Positions 34,068-46,424 are shown, counted from the first letter of the stretch. The stretch is DNA of 64,000 bases from Armigeres subalbatus (GCF_024139115.2 NC_085140.1:431581240-431645239); one strand, 5' to 3'. A program made the numbers and translations. Notes: generated by a model not told the origin, from the letters alone.

Positions 34068-35643
34068 CATGAGCATGATGACCGTACACTTCGTAGTTGC
34101 TACTCCGTGATTGATCAGAGCAATCGAAATTGCACAAGGAACCAGTGGGTGGGGCATGGGATTTGCTTTCCAACCTCAATGTGCACAATTCGAGGGCTCT
34201 AGAAATTAAATGATCAATAACGGCGCCGGCCACGTCCTCACGGTCTATCGGGGATGGGAAGGAATATTAGTGTGTGACAATCGTTGTTTCTAGAGACCGT
34301 GTATACCTCTGCATCTCCACGATTGTCACAGGAAGGATTTTGCGAGTAGGGATGGGTAGGGGAAAACAGTTACATAGGTCTGGATTCACTTTGGTATGTG
34401 ATACGATCTATGCAACTCCACACCTATATAAACACTATCTAATACAATATACCCCGCTGGTCCGATAAATGTATGGCCGGACTATCGAGGTTAATCCGAC
34501 CGTCAAATCCATACAAAAAAACCAAAACAAAATCACAGCAAAATCTGAAAACTGACAGTATAATGTGTTCAAACAAGTGTTGATACTTTTTAATCCGGAA
34601 AATTCCGAATCAGCGAGATCCGGACTAACGAGTCGTCGGATTAGCGAGGTCCGGACAAACGGGGGGATACTGTATGTACATAGCACACACGCCTATCAAT
34701 GAATAAGAAATCCTAACATTAATGCCTTTTTTGATAAATAATAACAATGATAACAAAAAATGTCTGCTTGCTTTTCGAGGACTCCGACGGGCTATGTTAT
34801 TTTATTAGATTACGAGAAGCTAAGCAGCAACGACCAGTTAGAAATTAGCGAGAAGCATTCTGATTTACCGAGGTACGATTATTTAGACGAATTTCATATT
34901 ATTACCAATAATAGAAAGGTATAAATGGAAAATTCTCACCAATCTCCGCTTCCACGATGTGAATGTAATAAATGTGCGTTGTGCCTACGCTGTGCATCCA
35001 ATGGAACCGGAGCCGTACTACCTAATGGTATCGCTTGTGTGAAGACTACATTATCGGATTTCAGACTTCACCCAAAATTGTATAAATTAAATACCACGCG
35101 CTATCCATGGGAATGCTGGACGTTCAAATGGTTTGAGGGGAGTTACGATGATGATGTGTGATCGACGTATTCATCAGAATCTTCTTAAATAGTTAGTTAA
35201 CGGTTCAATTATTTGGTTTGAGTGCTTTCCACAATCTCTCAATAACGATTTGTTTCCAATGTACACCAATTTGATACACACACATACTTTTGTTTATTCA
35301 CTTCTCAATCACACCGTATTTTACTTTTTCTTATTATAACACATATATATAAATCGCTGAACCGATAGAGACACAAATCTTTTGGGAACACTTGGGAAAC
35401 AATAATGAAACCACCACCACCAGCCGAACTCAAAAGTTTTTGAAAGAGCATTCATGGCCAGTTTAGAATCACACGAAAACACCACTCGCGATGCTATGCC
35501 TCAGCATAGAAACAACTCCGCGCACAAAAACATACTCAGAATTTTCTTCTGATTATGTAGTTATTGGAAGCCGAAACGGAAAAAAATCGCACTGTGAAAA
35601 TTTTTGACGTCCATCCGTCTTGCGCGGCACACTTCGATTCCCG
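34068..35643. mobile_element. 1.58-kb insertion in the satellite, class unknown
   Basis: Non-satellite sequence starting CATGAGCATGATGACCG and ending CACTTCGATTCCC. The satellite on its right resumes with GCTCAAAAAACTTTTTTTTC then TAGAG, a near copy of the satellite on its left, so a target duplication of about 24 bases is possible, although tandem repeats can mimic one. The left part has ACGATTGTCACAGGAAGG-like sequence. A small frame at 34925-35161 (78 codons, cysteine-rich start CECNKCALCLRC) matches nothing I know. Confidence 0.5.
34445..34672. mobile_element. TA-flanked MITE, pogo/Tigger-like ends
   Basis: A 228-base element inside the 1.58-kb insertion. The left end CAATATACCCCGCTGGTCCG and the complement of the right end CAGTATCCCCCCGTTTGTCC are inverted. 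TA lies at 34443-34444 and 34673-34674. Recurrent CCGGACTA and GCGAGGTCCGGA motifs inside resemble pogo/Tigger MITEs. No coding. Confidence 0.6.
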
Positions 35644-37085
35644 CTCAAAAAACTTTTTTTTCTAGAGGCTCAAAAGCCTCCTTTTCTAAAGGCTCAAAAG
35701 CCTCTTTTCAAGAGGCTCGGAAGCCTCCTTTCAATATCTTTTCCAGAGGCTCGGAAGCCTCTTTTGAAGAGGTTCAGAAGTCTACTTTCAAGAGGCTCAG
35801 AAGTCTTCTTTCAAGAGGCTCAAAAACCTCCTTCCAGGCTCAGAAGCCTCCCTCCAAGAGGCTCGGAAGGCTCCTTTCAAGAGGCTCGGAAGCCTTATTT
35901 CAAAAGGATCAAAAGCACCCTTTCAAGAGGCTCAAAAGCTTCCTTAAAGTAGGCTCGGAAGCGTCATTTAAAGAGGCTCGGAAGCCTTACAAGAGGCTCG
36001 GAAACCTCCTTTCAAGAGGCTCAAAAATCCCTTTCAAGACACTCAAAAGCATCCTTTCAAGAGGCTCGGAAGCCTTCTTTCAAGATGCTCGGAAGCCTTA
36101 CAAGAGGCTTGGAAGCCTCCTTTCAAGAGGCTCAAAATCCTCCTTTTCTAGAGTCTCAAAATCCTCTTTTCAAGAGGCTCAGAAGCCTCCTTTCGATATC
36201 CTTTCAAGAGGCTCTTTTCAAGAGGCTCAGAAGCCTCCTTTTAAGAAGCTCTGAAGTCTCCTTTCAAAAGGCTTAAAAGCCTCCTTTCAAGAGGCTCCTA
36301 TCAAGAGGCTCGGAAGACTCCTTTCAACATCATTTTAAGAGGCTGGGAAGCCTTCTTCCAAAAGGCTCGGAAGCCTTCTTTAAAAAGGCTCGGAAGCCTT
36401 CTATCAAGAGACTCGGAAGACTCCTTTCAACATCATTTTAAGAGGCTGGGAAGCCTTCTTTCAAAATGCTCGGAAGCCTTCTTTCAAGAGGCTCGGAAGC
36501 CTCTTTTCAAGAGGTTTAGAAGTCTCCTTTCAAGATCCTTTCAAGAGACTCAAAAACCTCCTTCCAGGCTCAGAAGCCTCCTTTCAATAGGCTCAAAAGC
36601 CTCCTTCCAAGAGGCTCGGAAGGTTCCTTTTAAGAGGGTAGGAAGCCACATTTCAAGAGACTTAAAAGCACGCTTTCAAGAGGCTCAAAAGCCTCCTTTA
36701 AGAGGCTCGGAAGTGTCCTTTCAAGAGGTTTAGGCCTCCTCCTTTCAAGAGGCTCGGAAGGCTCCTTTCGAGAGGCTCGGAAACCTTCTTTCAAGAGGCT
36801 CGGAAGCCCCCATTCAAGAGGCTCAGAATCCTTCTTTCAAGATGCTCAGAAGTCTACTTTCAAGTGGTTCGGAAGCCTTCTTTCAAGAAGCTTGGAAGCG
36901 TCGTTTTAAGCTGCAAAGGAAGCCTCCTTTTCAGTGGCTCAAAAACCGCCTTCAAGAGGCTCGGAAGCCTTTCTAGAAGAGGCTTAGAAGCCTCTAATGA
37001 AGAGGCGCGGAAGTCTACTTCAAAGGGATTCAAAAGCTTAAAGGAGCTTCCCTTCAAAGGGCTCGGTATTATTCTTTCAAAAGGA
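35644..37085. repeat. 23-bp satellite, right block
   Basis: The array resumes after the insertion and runs to the hAT right end, with many unit variants (CTCAAAAGCC, CTCAGAAGCC) and small deletions. Open frames are repeat artefacts. Confidence 0.85.
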
Positions 37086-37189
37086 TTGGAAGCCTAATTT
37101 CGAGAGGGGGTACCTCAATTAATGCAAAACTTGCAAGGGGTACCTCTCAAGAAAAAGGTTGAGAACCGCTGCATTAGAATAATTATTTA

Positions 37190-37620
37190 GAAAATCCTTC
37201 GGAAGTTCCACTACGAATTCCTATGAAAAAACTTTCAGTAAAAGCATACATTCCTGAAGAACTTTTGAACGAAATTTCAAAGGAATTTCCAAGTAGGGGG
37301 AAAGACGGCTTTGGCAGGTTTTGTTCTATTATTGTCAGGGGGGTTTTTTGTCGTCCAAATTTTATGAAATTTGGCCACAATATTCTTTGATATGCAAAGA
37401 ATGTTTAGGCCAAATTTGAGCATAATCAGTCATAAAAACACCCCTGACAATAATAGAACAAAACCTGCCAAAGCCGTCATTCCCCCTAGTTCATAATGGA
37501 TTTTCCGAAAAAAAAATCCTACATTTCCCTGGAATTGCTTTGAGAATTTATCCAGTAATTGGTTCGTAATTTTGTCCAGCGATTCCTTCGAAATTTTCCT
37601 TCGTTTTTTTTTTCAGTGGC
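37190..37620. repeat. Degenerate TTCC-type repeat hosting a MITE
   Basis: Short degenerate GAATTTCNNAGGAATT-type sequence on both sides of the TA-flanked MITE at 37296-37486. It is the same loose family as 15.4, 30.7-31.2 and 41.3-41.9 kb. Confidence 0.45.
37296..37486. mobile_element. TA-flanked MITE with about 50-bp inverted ends
   Basis: Ends GGGGGAAAGACGGCTTTGGC and complement, extending through CAGGTTTTGTTCTATTATTG on both sides with very few mismatches. TA at 37294-37295 and 37487-37488. The length of 191 bases means inverted ends make up half the element. A Tc1/mariner-type partner is inferred from the TA target. Confidence 0.85.
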
Positions 37621-38600
37621 GTTTCGTAACCTCACTTTTTACCTGTTCAACGACACACAAATTGAAAATTTAACTATTTTGACAGCCCAAATAGGAAATA
37701 AAGTTATCAGAATTGATTGAGCTATTTTAAATCTACTTATTCCTGTCATTTACGCGGATAAATTTTGTAAATTTGAATTTGTTTAACAGGTAGATCGCCA
37801 TTATTATTTTTCGACTTTAATTTAATATTTCGAAGGTGGCTTTTCAATCTTGACAAAATCAAGACACTGTTATTTAATTTTGTCCAACGTTTTGATGCAG
37901 GACCTATATCAGGGACTCAATTCTTTCAGATTTATCCACCACAGATGATGATAAATCTGTAAGCATTGGGCGGTGTTGAACTTAATCTGTAGATTTAAAA
38001 AACACGTTAATAAAGATTAAAATAAATAAAAATAATGTAAGCATTGGGTCCTTGAGGAGGGTCCCGAACGGATCGAACCGTTAGATCGAAACAACGATCA
38101 ACAACGGTTCAATACAATTGTATGATTTTATTGGTACATAGATTCAAAGCTATGGATTCATTTCATTTTTGAGAAGGTTTCATTCATCACCGGGCGTACG
38201 ATCGACAAAATTTAATGGATCGTTGACGACTCCATTGTTCAAAATTAGATACGCCCAGGTTCTTAAGAGTTTGTCAAAGTTGGCAGAAAAACTCTTTGTT
38301 TTCAAACCAATTTTGCGTATATGTATGTATATTCAAATTTTAGGGTCAATATTCAATTTGGTGGGTCACGTGCCCTGTCGTCAACGTCAAATAAAAAAAA
38401 CTTATTCGCACGCAACGGGTGGTCACTTGCTCAGTCAGTCAACAATGGAAAAAATATTGAAATCAAAATTTCTAAATGGAATAAATCGATCCAGAACGGC
38501 AATGGAGATCCTTTGTTAATCAGAATAAACTTTTGATGATGTCTGAAACAGTTCGAGTAGACTGAAATATCAAGCTACAATACGGTTTAACAATAAATGT
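37621..38600. other. No gene seen
   Basis: AT-rich. A segment with ATCGAACCGTTAGATCG and GCAGGACCTATATCAGGG (37880-38130) looks like a dispersed element fragment, but I could not bound it. Confidence 0.35.
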
Positions 38601-41330
38601 ATTTTACGTTTTCGACTGGAGGATACATCTGTTCATTTGGAAATAATCTTTGACATTATTCCTCATCCACCTCACAGTTTTGGTAATCCAATTAGTTTTA
38701 TCTGAGCAGTTAGGCGGCGTCTTTTAATTAAATTTCAATGAATCATCTTCCTACTGCTTCACCGAAAGGGACAGACGTGCTCCTTCTACGCACGATTTGA
38801 TGGGTTTTCCAATCATGCACGTAGTGCTTGCTTCTTCTCCGCCGGTATATCTCGTACACTCAGCCACATATGTCTACATATGTGCACCTCTCGAACTCAG
38901 TCAATGAAGTGTTTACCTCCTCATTTGCTTTTCAGCTTATTTCCATCCTTCCTTACTCGGCGTGTGGACACATGTGCGCGTCGTTGCGGGAGAACAACAA
39001 CGCGTCTCGCATGTTTGTGTTTACACCAAATCGGCCGTACATGTCGGTAGCGGAGAGGCACCATCAGGAAAAAAAAGCACACCTCGAAGCCCAGCAGACC
39101 TAACCTTACCCAACGTGTGTACGCATTGCATCTGTCGATTTCTGGCCCGGCTTCTTGCACAGGTTTTTGTTCCATCCATCCCGGTTTGTTTGGGAGCTCG
39201 GTGCTCTTCACAAACAGATCTTGTCAGCACATTACCCCTTGCTTGCAGGAGTTGTATGGGGCGATGCTCGGTGGTCTTGGCTTGGAGGCTGGGAGACGAA
39301 CGAAACTAACGAGATCTCGGAAACCGAACTACGGAATGAACCGACCGTGTCGCACAACCAACCACGGTGCGCAGATACAGATAGCACAATTCAATAGAAT
39401 TAGGAAAAAATTACCATAAACAGTAACGAAATTGCAACTCCGAAGCCCCAGGCCGAGCGCTAAGCCGAGATTGATCTACTTGTACTTGCTTGGTTTCAGT
39501 GAGCTTAACTACATCTACCCAATTATCGTCGCAAAGCGTACCATCCGAACCGAACCGAACGAGTGCAATCTCGGTTCCAGTGGCAAAGCCTTATCTCATA
39601 AGCGCCCGTTTGGGCCGCTCTAGGCCTTAAGTAACCGTGAACCACGAAGACCGAGATTCTTTCCATTTCCCACTGCTGTGGCTTGCTAGGGGGACTAGAC
39701 TAGACGGCACTGGATGGATTTTCAATAAGCGTCCGATGAACGCGATTGCCAGGGTGATTCGAATTAGGTATTCTTATTAAATTAATTTAAATTATTTATG
39801 CGCAAGCTTGCGGCGGTGGCGGCGATGATGTTGGGATTTGGTGGGAAAATTGTGCGCGCAGGCTGACAGATCAAATGGCGTCGATTGGATCGCTGAATTG
39901 GTGGCATTAGTAATTCTTGCAAGCTGCTACTGCTGCTGGACGGCAGGTGGAGTGTCCAGTTGAACCCGGCAGAGGGCAGCTGCAGATTGCAATGAAGATG
40001 AATTGTGCTGTCAACGAAGGAACCCGATGTTTGTCCAATTATTGCGATTTTATGTCAATCAGCAGTCGAAGTCATTAATAGTCAAATTTGTTTCTCGATG
40101 TCTTTCGATTCGAATTTGTTAGGCGATTCGAGGTGGAAAAATAGCCATGCAAATTATCTTCAACAGTCAGAAATATTTAAAAAGTGTTTCGTCACTGGTT
40201 CTGGTAAAAAATTGAAGCTCTTGCTGATATGCATCTTTCCATTGTTGAAAGACGCCATATTAGCATTCGCCTCTTATCAGTGAAATCAACTTAAACTACT
40301 TCAAATGACACATTGCGTCTCGTAATTTGAATTTGAGTGCACTTTCCGACTCACCAGAGTCTGTCCAACGATTAAGTTGGCGATTGCCAGCGCGCTCTTG
40401 CTCAATAGCTGTGCAAATTTCACAACAGTTTATCTGACAGCTTCTCGACCTAGTTTCTGGTTGAGATCAACCACGCGCGCTCTGGTCTCTGATCTGATCA
40501 CGGATCACAACCCGATGCAATGGCTCTATCTTTGCCTCACCGGCTAATAATATTACATGGCGCGCGGGAGGAGAAAGGATTAAACATGTTTGCAGTTAGT
40601 TAGTCACCCGCGCAACTGAAGGGGTAGCGTACAGGCAGGAGGGTGAGACTTAAAACAAAACCTATGTTCGTTTTAATAAAAAAAACAAAAGCGCGCGCTT
40701 GAAAAGTCATGCAAAACCTGACCGCTCTGCGACTTATACCGCAGCAACAGCAGCACCTTAACATGGATAAATTTATGTGTATGAATATTAATAAAAAGCA
40801 ATGAAATGCAGAATTTGTTTTTCCCCATGCTGCGTGTTGCCCTTGTCTAGTGTATACGAATTGATTCGCGGTTTGTTCGGTTTACTTCTTTTTACTTTCT
40901 TGGCCAGAGCAAAAGCATATTGGCAAGCAAGATTCGCGAGGCCAATCAGGAGGTGACGCGCGAAAGGGGCTACCAACAACAACTACACGGATACCAGTTC
41001 CCTGTAATTAAGCATTTTGTTCAATCAAACGCATTCATTCATTGTGTGTCTGTCTCGCGGCGCGATGTTGTGCTGCTGTTCGTGTTGTCTCCCATCTTCT
41101 TGGTTGGCAGCGCGTTCAATTCAACCGGCGATGACTGACTGTTGGAGCACTTTGCACCAGAAGTTCTCGAATAGTTTTTAGCAGTTCACAGTACGATTAA
41201 ATCATGCATTAGCTTCAGCATGTTTATCAGTGCCAGTATTAAAATTCAGTTTATCATTAAAATTTCAATTGAAAATAATATTTGAATTTATTTGCTCAAT
41301 AGCCTAGATTTATGATTTTCATATTATGCT
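38601..41330. other. Higher-complexity, apparently single-copy block
   Basis: The longest stretch with balanced base composition and few repeats. Overlapping frames at 38921-39419 on both strands, and others, resemble no protein I know. AT-rich motifs alternate with GCGCGC-containing stretches (40460-40700). It may be regulatory or untranslated host sequence; I see no defined site. Confidence 0.3.
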
Positions 41331-41960
41331 TAGGACCCGGAGAATTTCACATGGAAGATCGGCTGATTTTTAATTGAAATTCCGTAGAATATTTTACGCA
41401 AATTCTTCAGAAGTTTTCATGAAATCCTCCATTAAAATTAATAAAAATTTTTTTGATGAATTTCTCTCAAATTTGCAAAAGAATTCCTCGTGAAACTTTA
41501 GATAAAACTTCCATGGATTTTTTTAAAAATTCACCTTCCAAAGTTTGAAGAATTTCCCCTTGGAAATTACGAATGATTTTCTGTTGGTTTCAATTTTATT
41601 TCTCTTGGAAATTTCAAAGCATTTCCTGTAAAAAATACGAGGAATTTGCAATTGCAGGTTCCGAATTATGTCCCGTGGGAATTCCTGGGTGTTTCCCGTG
41701 GATTTCTAATGTGTTCCACAAACAATTTGATGCATTTCCTTCAAATTTGCAGAAGAAGTTCTCGGGAAAACTTTAAATAAAATATACATGGATTTTTATT
41801 TTGAAAATTCACTAAAATTTTGAAAATATTTCGATTAATGTACCGTGGAAAATCCAAGGTAACACTTAACCAAAAAATGCGAAAAGAGCCGGAATCAAAG
41901 CTACGGAATATATCCAAGAATGCCCATGGAACTAAATTTGTTTTATGTTTTGTCAACAGA
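41330..41960. repeat. Degenerate GAAATTCC-type dispersed repeat
   Basis: Loose repetition of AAATTCNTCGNGAAANTTT-like units about 40-60 bases apart. No coding and no clear ends. Confidence 0.4.
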
Positions 41961-42725
41961 TTTGATCTTTCTTGTCATTTTTTTTCAAATTGTTAATCTT
42001 TATTTTTCAAATTTACCACGTCTTTCATTTTCCTAACTGATCACGTCTATCCAGAGCTGTATCCATCAGTGTGTCCTTTATCAGCCGTCCCTTTTTTATT
42101 TCTGTTTAGTATTTTTGGTTTAGTGAACGGACTGTAAATAGCGAAATTAACATTTTGTTTATTGGAAATTTTAGTGTATACATGCATTAAATAGCAAAAA
42201 ATATATGGCGAAGAACAAGCACCCAATTCCTTGGTATGTATGAATGAACGGAAATCTCCTAACGTTTTTGAAATAAATCCTGAAATCATGTGAGAACCTT
42301 GCATATCCGTTGCATATCTGGAACTTCTAATTATTGAGAAATATGAAAGCCAGGAAGTTATTTGCATGACCATTTTTTCGTGATTTCCTTAAACCTATTA
42401 GAATAGCGAGCCTCAAATCCTAGTCATCAATACTAAAATTCTGCACTTTTTATAAATCGTATTTTATCAATAGTGTTTAAAAGCGCACTTATAACCACTT
42501 ATAACTAGTAACCACACGAAGCATGAATAAAATCTGGGCATAAAAGTATCATTGTGTTAGCCTCATGATATACGAATTCAAAAAATGGTTACTTGGCTAA
42601 GAAATCTCCCAGTGAATAACTGTAGAAGTGTTTGAAGAACTTTGTGAATTAGAGGAGTATTTTGAAGAAAACAAAATTAAAGCATTTAAGGGCTTTCTGA
42701 TCAGGTATATGTAGCAGAGATTGCA
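41961..42725. other. AT-rich, nothing recognised
   Basis: AT-rich with chance open frames, including a 108-codon minus frame at 42047-42373 that resembles nothing known. Confidence 0.45.
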
Positions 42726-42729
42726 GGTA

Positions 42730-44690
42730 CTCTTATTGAAAAAAAAAATCGTGCTTGAAAATAATCATCCTTTTAGAAAAAATATCGCCCTTGAAAAAAA
42801 AATTCATTTTTTTTAGAAAAAAAAATCGCCTTTATTGAAAAAATCGCTCCTATAGGAAAAAAAGTTGTCTTTATTTAGAAAACCGCCTTTTTAGAAATAA
42901 CGCTTATAAAAGGCCATGTTAAAAAAACGTCTTTATTGAAACAAAAAGCTTTATTAAAAAATACTCTTACTGTAAAAATCACCTTTATTTTTTTAAATTT
43001 CATCTCTTTATCACCATTCCACCGTTTCGTTTAACTATCAGTTAAAACTTGACAGTTCGATGGTTATTTTCCCTCCGTGGTTGAAATTTTACCCCGAAGC
43101 CGACCCATTCGGCATTTGACAGATTGATAGTTATTTAGAACAAAATGGATTTGGCGCCAATTTTCTCGCGAACAAAATTTAACTACCGAACTCTCAACCT
43201 AACCATGCTCCGGAGCAGGGTTATTTTTAACCACGGAGAAATAACCATCGAACTGTCAAATTTTAACTAATAGTTAAACGAATCGGTGGAATGGTTCACA
43301 GCCTTAATTGGAAAAAAATGACTCTTATCGAGAAAAAAAGCCTTTATTGGCAAAAAGTCATCCTTATTGTAAAAAAGTAGCCCTCATAAAAAAATAGCCA
43401 TTGAACAAAATTGCTCTTATTACAATCAACCATTTGAGAAAAAAAATCGTTTAAAAAAATTGCCTTATTGAAAAAATAAATGATCTTTATTGAAACAAAA
43501 TCCATTTTTGAAAAATTGTATTTATTGGAAAAAATGTCTCTTATCGAAACAAATATCGCCCTTATTGGAAAAAAATCGATTGCATTTATCATTCTTCTTG
43601 AAATAAAAATTGCTCTCTTGGAAAAAATCGTCTTTGAAAAAAGTCGCTCTTATTTAAAAAAAAACCCCGAGGTAATCCACCTACAGTGAATGGAAAAACG
43701 CTTTTGTTGAAAAAAAAACCTTTCACTCTATTTGAAAAATCCCTGATATGACCTTAGTAAAAAAATCGTCTTTATTTGAAACAAATCGCGTTTATTGAAA
43801 AAAATGCCCTTATTGGTAAAATATCACCCTTATTGGCAAAAGTTATTATTATTAGTTATTAGGAGAAAAAACGCCTTGGTTGGCAAAAAAACTTCCTTGT
43901 TTTGAAAAATGACCCTTTTGGAAGAAAAATCGCACTTGAAAAAAATTGCTCTTGTTAAATATCGACTATTTGAAAAAAAAAATCATGTTTAAAAAAATAT
44001 CATTAAAAAAATAAATCACTTTTACTGAAAAAAAATCGCCCAAATTTAGAAAAAATGCCCTTATTGGAAAAAAAAATGTCCCTTATCGAAAAGAAATATT
44101 ATCATGTTTGAAAAAAAAAATGTCCTCATTGAAAAAATTGGCTTTATTTAAAACAAAATCGCCTTTATTGAAAAAAATGCCCTTATTGGAAAAATATCAC
44201 TCTTGGAAAAAAGTTTGTTTCTTTAAAAATAAAAATAAAAACTCTCCTTTATTGATAAAAGTGTCCGTTATCGAGAAAAACGCCTTTTTTTTGGCAAAAA
44301 ATCTTCCTTTTTTAAAAAAAGAAACTTTTGGTTTTAAAATTAAACTTGAAAAATTGTTCTTATTGAAAAAAACGACTATTTGAAAGAACATCGCCCTTGT
44401 TTAAAAAAAATCTTATTAAAAAATGAAAAAAAAAAAAACACCTACATTGAGACAAAAGCGCCCATATTTGATAAAGATTGCCTTTATTGGAATAAATGTC
44501 CCTTATCGAACAGAAATATCACCATTATTGCAAAAAAATCTTTCATATTACAAAAATATCGCCTTAATCGAAAAAAAAATGCCATTGTTGGAAAAAGTCA
44601 TCCTTCTTGTTATAAAAATTGCTCTCATGCAAAAAAATCGCCTTCGAAAAAAGCTGCTTTTATTTAAAAAAAAAAGCCCAAAATAGTTCG
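42730..44690. repeat. A-rich degenerate tandem array, TTATTGAAAAAAATCGCC type
   Basis: About 1.9 kb of degenerate units of roughly 20-35 bases built on CCTTTATTGAAAAAAATCG, with strong A-over-T strand bias in the runs. A MITE interrupts it at 43013-43295. Open frames (44108-44383, 44380-44667) encode K/F/I-rich low complexity and are not genes. Confidence 0.8.
43013..43295. mobile_element. MITE with long inverted ends
   Basis: Inverted ends of about 75 bases beginning ACCATTCCACCG and running through CGTTTAACTATCAGTTAAAA, GACAGTTCGATGGTTATTT and CTCCGTGGTT on each side. The centre is about 130 bases. No clear target duplication because the host array is low complexity. No coding. Confidence 0.75.
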
Positions 44691-44698
44691 AAACTTTA

Positions 44699-44858
44699 CT
44701 GCCCATGATTTCATAGTTGACGTAACAACCATTGCACTTTCGCAAGTATTTCGAATGATTTGAGGACAAACATCGCAAATTTAAAACATTTCAACCCGTA
44801 AACAATTAAATGAGGTTTGGAACATGCAACGTATCGTCAACTATGAAATCGTGGGCAG
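44699..44858. mobile_element. TA-flanked MITE, 160 bp
   Basis: Inverted ends CTGCCCATGATTTCATAGTT and complement (about 24 bases, one mismatch), with TA at 44697-44698 and 44859-44860. It lies at the right edge of the A-rich array. A Tc1/mariner-type target is inferred. Confidence 0.8.
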
Positions 44859-44860
44859 TA

Positions 44861-45640
44861 CATTTTGTTCGAATTTCAGAGATATCCGCTGGATCCTATA
44901 TCCGATTGAAAAAAAGCATTCCATGACAATGCTCTAGCTTCCGCTTATAGTCAAGAGAGCACAAACCAGTAAGCAAACTTTTGAGTTCTTGAAGTGACGC
45001 TATCTTGTAACATACACATTTTAAATCTAGTTCTTTGAGCTGAGTTGATTAAGACCTAGTTTTTATTTCTGCAGCTCGGCAAAAATCCACAAAGCCGTTC
45101 GTCAGCAAAATAAAAAACTGATATTCCGGCAAAAATGATGTTTGTTAGCTGATTTTCGGCAAATTATTTTTTTTGGCAGAAATCTCGGCAAAAAACATGT
45201 TTGCTGGGGCACGGCTGTGCGAATCTCGGTAAAAAAGTGTAAAGGTATGCAGGCTCATGCGTCGGTAAAAAGGTAAAAAAATCTAGTTTGAAAAAAAATT
45301 TTCAGACAGCATCAAGACAAAAGTGTGAAGGTCGTCTATTAATAGGAAGCGAAGTAAACATAAAGCACTTTTTTTGGATTTTGTCTGATAACAACAGCCT
45401 TGTAATTAGCAGCTAAGAAGATTTGGCGTATATTTTACGACGTTTCGATGTATATTTCACCTTGTTCAGGGATTTATATTATTTTTAGGAATTCAGATGA
45501 GGAAGAGCTGAGATATACCTACCGATCGATGGCATACTGAATGGCATGGCTGAAAAAGGACTACACAAACAATAAACTCGCCAACTACAACATAAAAACA
45601 GCAAAACAAATATTCGGCAACATCAAAGATCCGATTACGT
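44861..45640. other. No gene; fragment of a CGGCAAAAA repeat
   Basis: Between about 45075 and 45260 the motif CTCGGCAAAAA recurs with GCTGATTTTCGGCAAAT and GGGGCACGGCTGTGCGAATC, probably part of a dispersed element. The rest is unremarkable AT-rich sequence. Confidence 0.35.
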
Positions 45641-45968
45641 AATTGACTGCCTCTGACGCCAGTCGAACATTTGTTGCTGAAATGCGATAGATACCATCCA
45701 TGCAAATAAATGTTCGACAAGCACTTGCGCTGCTACCGACGACGACCAATTATGATTTGCACCTTGAAGAAAATGCCATGACCCTGGTTTTGATCGGGAG
45801 CACTGGCATCGAACGAACAAACGGCGTAGCCAGCGGACGCCGATGGTTACGGTTGCCGAAGGGGTGGAGCCTCGATCTCCATTGCAATCGGATACTGGCA
45901 AGCCGATGTCCGGGTTTCGCGACCAATCGGCAGATCAACCGGAACAAAGCACCAAACAACCAAACATA

Positions 45969-46393
45969 ATGGCACCAAAAGCCGGCAACGAAAAGGAAGC
46001 GAAAAAGGCGGCAGTGAGGATGGCTGCTACGGGCGGCTGTAACGGGCAGCGACAGTTAGGCTCAGAAAAAACATCGTCAAGGACGACAAACAACCGAAGC
46101 GGAAGCCACGGAGGAAAGAAATCTACGCCATTTACATTTACAAGATGTTGAAGCAGGTCCACCTGGAAACTGGCGTCTCCATAAAGGCGATAACCATCGT
46201 GTACAGCTTCATAAACGACATCTTCGAGCGTATCGCTGCTGATGTCCCTCGTCTGGCGCACTACAACAAACACTCAACGATCACCAGCCTCGAAATTCAG
46301 AGCACCATCTGCCTTCTGCTACAGGGCGAGCTGGCCAAGCAAGCCGTCTCGGAGGGAACCAAAGCCACCACCAAGTACACCAGATCCAGGTGA
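45969..46393 (+). pseudogene. Histone H2B pseudogene
   Basis: An intronless, diverged copy of histone H2B, the core nucleosome protein. The N terminus is MAPKAGNEKEAKKAAVRMA. A frame change then occurs before [19 protein letters not shown], where an in-frame TAG precedes the QKN. From there the frame is open: [60 protein letters not shown], then [19 protein letters not shown], ending at TGA 46391. Length and order match H2B (about 123-125 residues), but normally invariant positions differ (for example [10 protein letters not shown] for STITSREIQT). A decayed histone 3 prime stem-loop-like GGCCTTTTTAGGGCTA at 46425-46440 suggests a DNA-level copy. It is bracketed by direct repeat copies. Confidence 0.88.
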
Positions 46394-46424
46394 ACGAGAA
46401 CAATTATGTAGTTCCACCCAAAAC

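Larger units (their letters stand above)
33349..37171 (+). mobile_element. hAT-type non-autonomous element with 23-bp satellite and nested insertion
   Basis: Inverted ends CAGCGGTTCTCAACC at 33349 and its complement ending at 37171 mark a hAT-type element. The left unique part (to about 33660) and the 23-bp satellite match the copy at 20.1-21.7 kb. The satellite is split by a 1.58-kb insertion. The flanking 8-mers TTCTAAGG and CATTAGAA are not a direct duplication; the right one is close to the complement of the left. No transposase is encoded; open frames such as 35604-36254 are satellite. Confidence 0.7.

Noticed and set aside
34925..35161. 78-codon frame with a cysteine-rich start
   Set aside because: Lies inside an insertion of unknown class; the cysteine spacing fits no zinc-finger family and no context supports expression.
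33341..37179. 8-bp target duplication for the second hAT-type element
   Set aside because: The flanks TTCTAAGG and CATTAGAA do not match directly; they are near complements, so no duplication is claimed.
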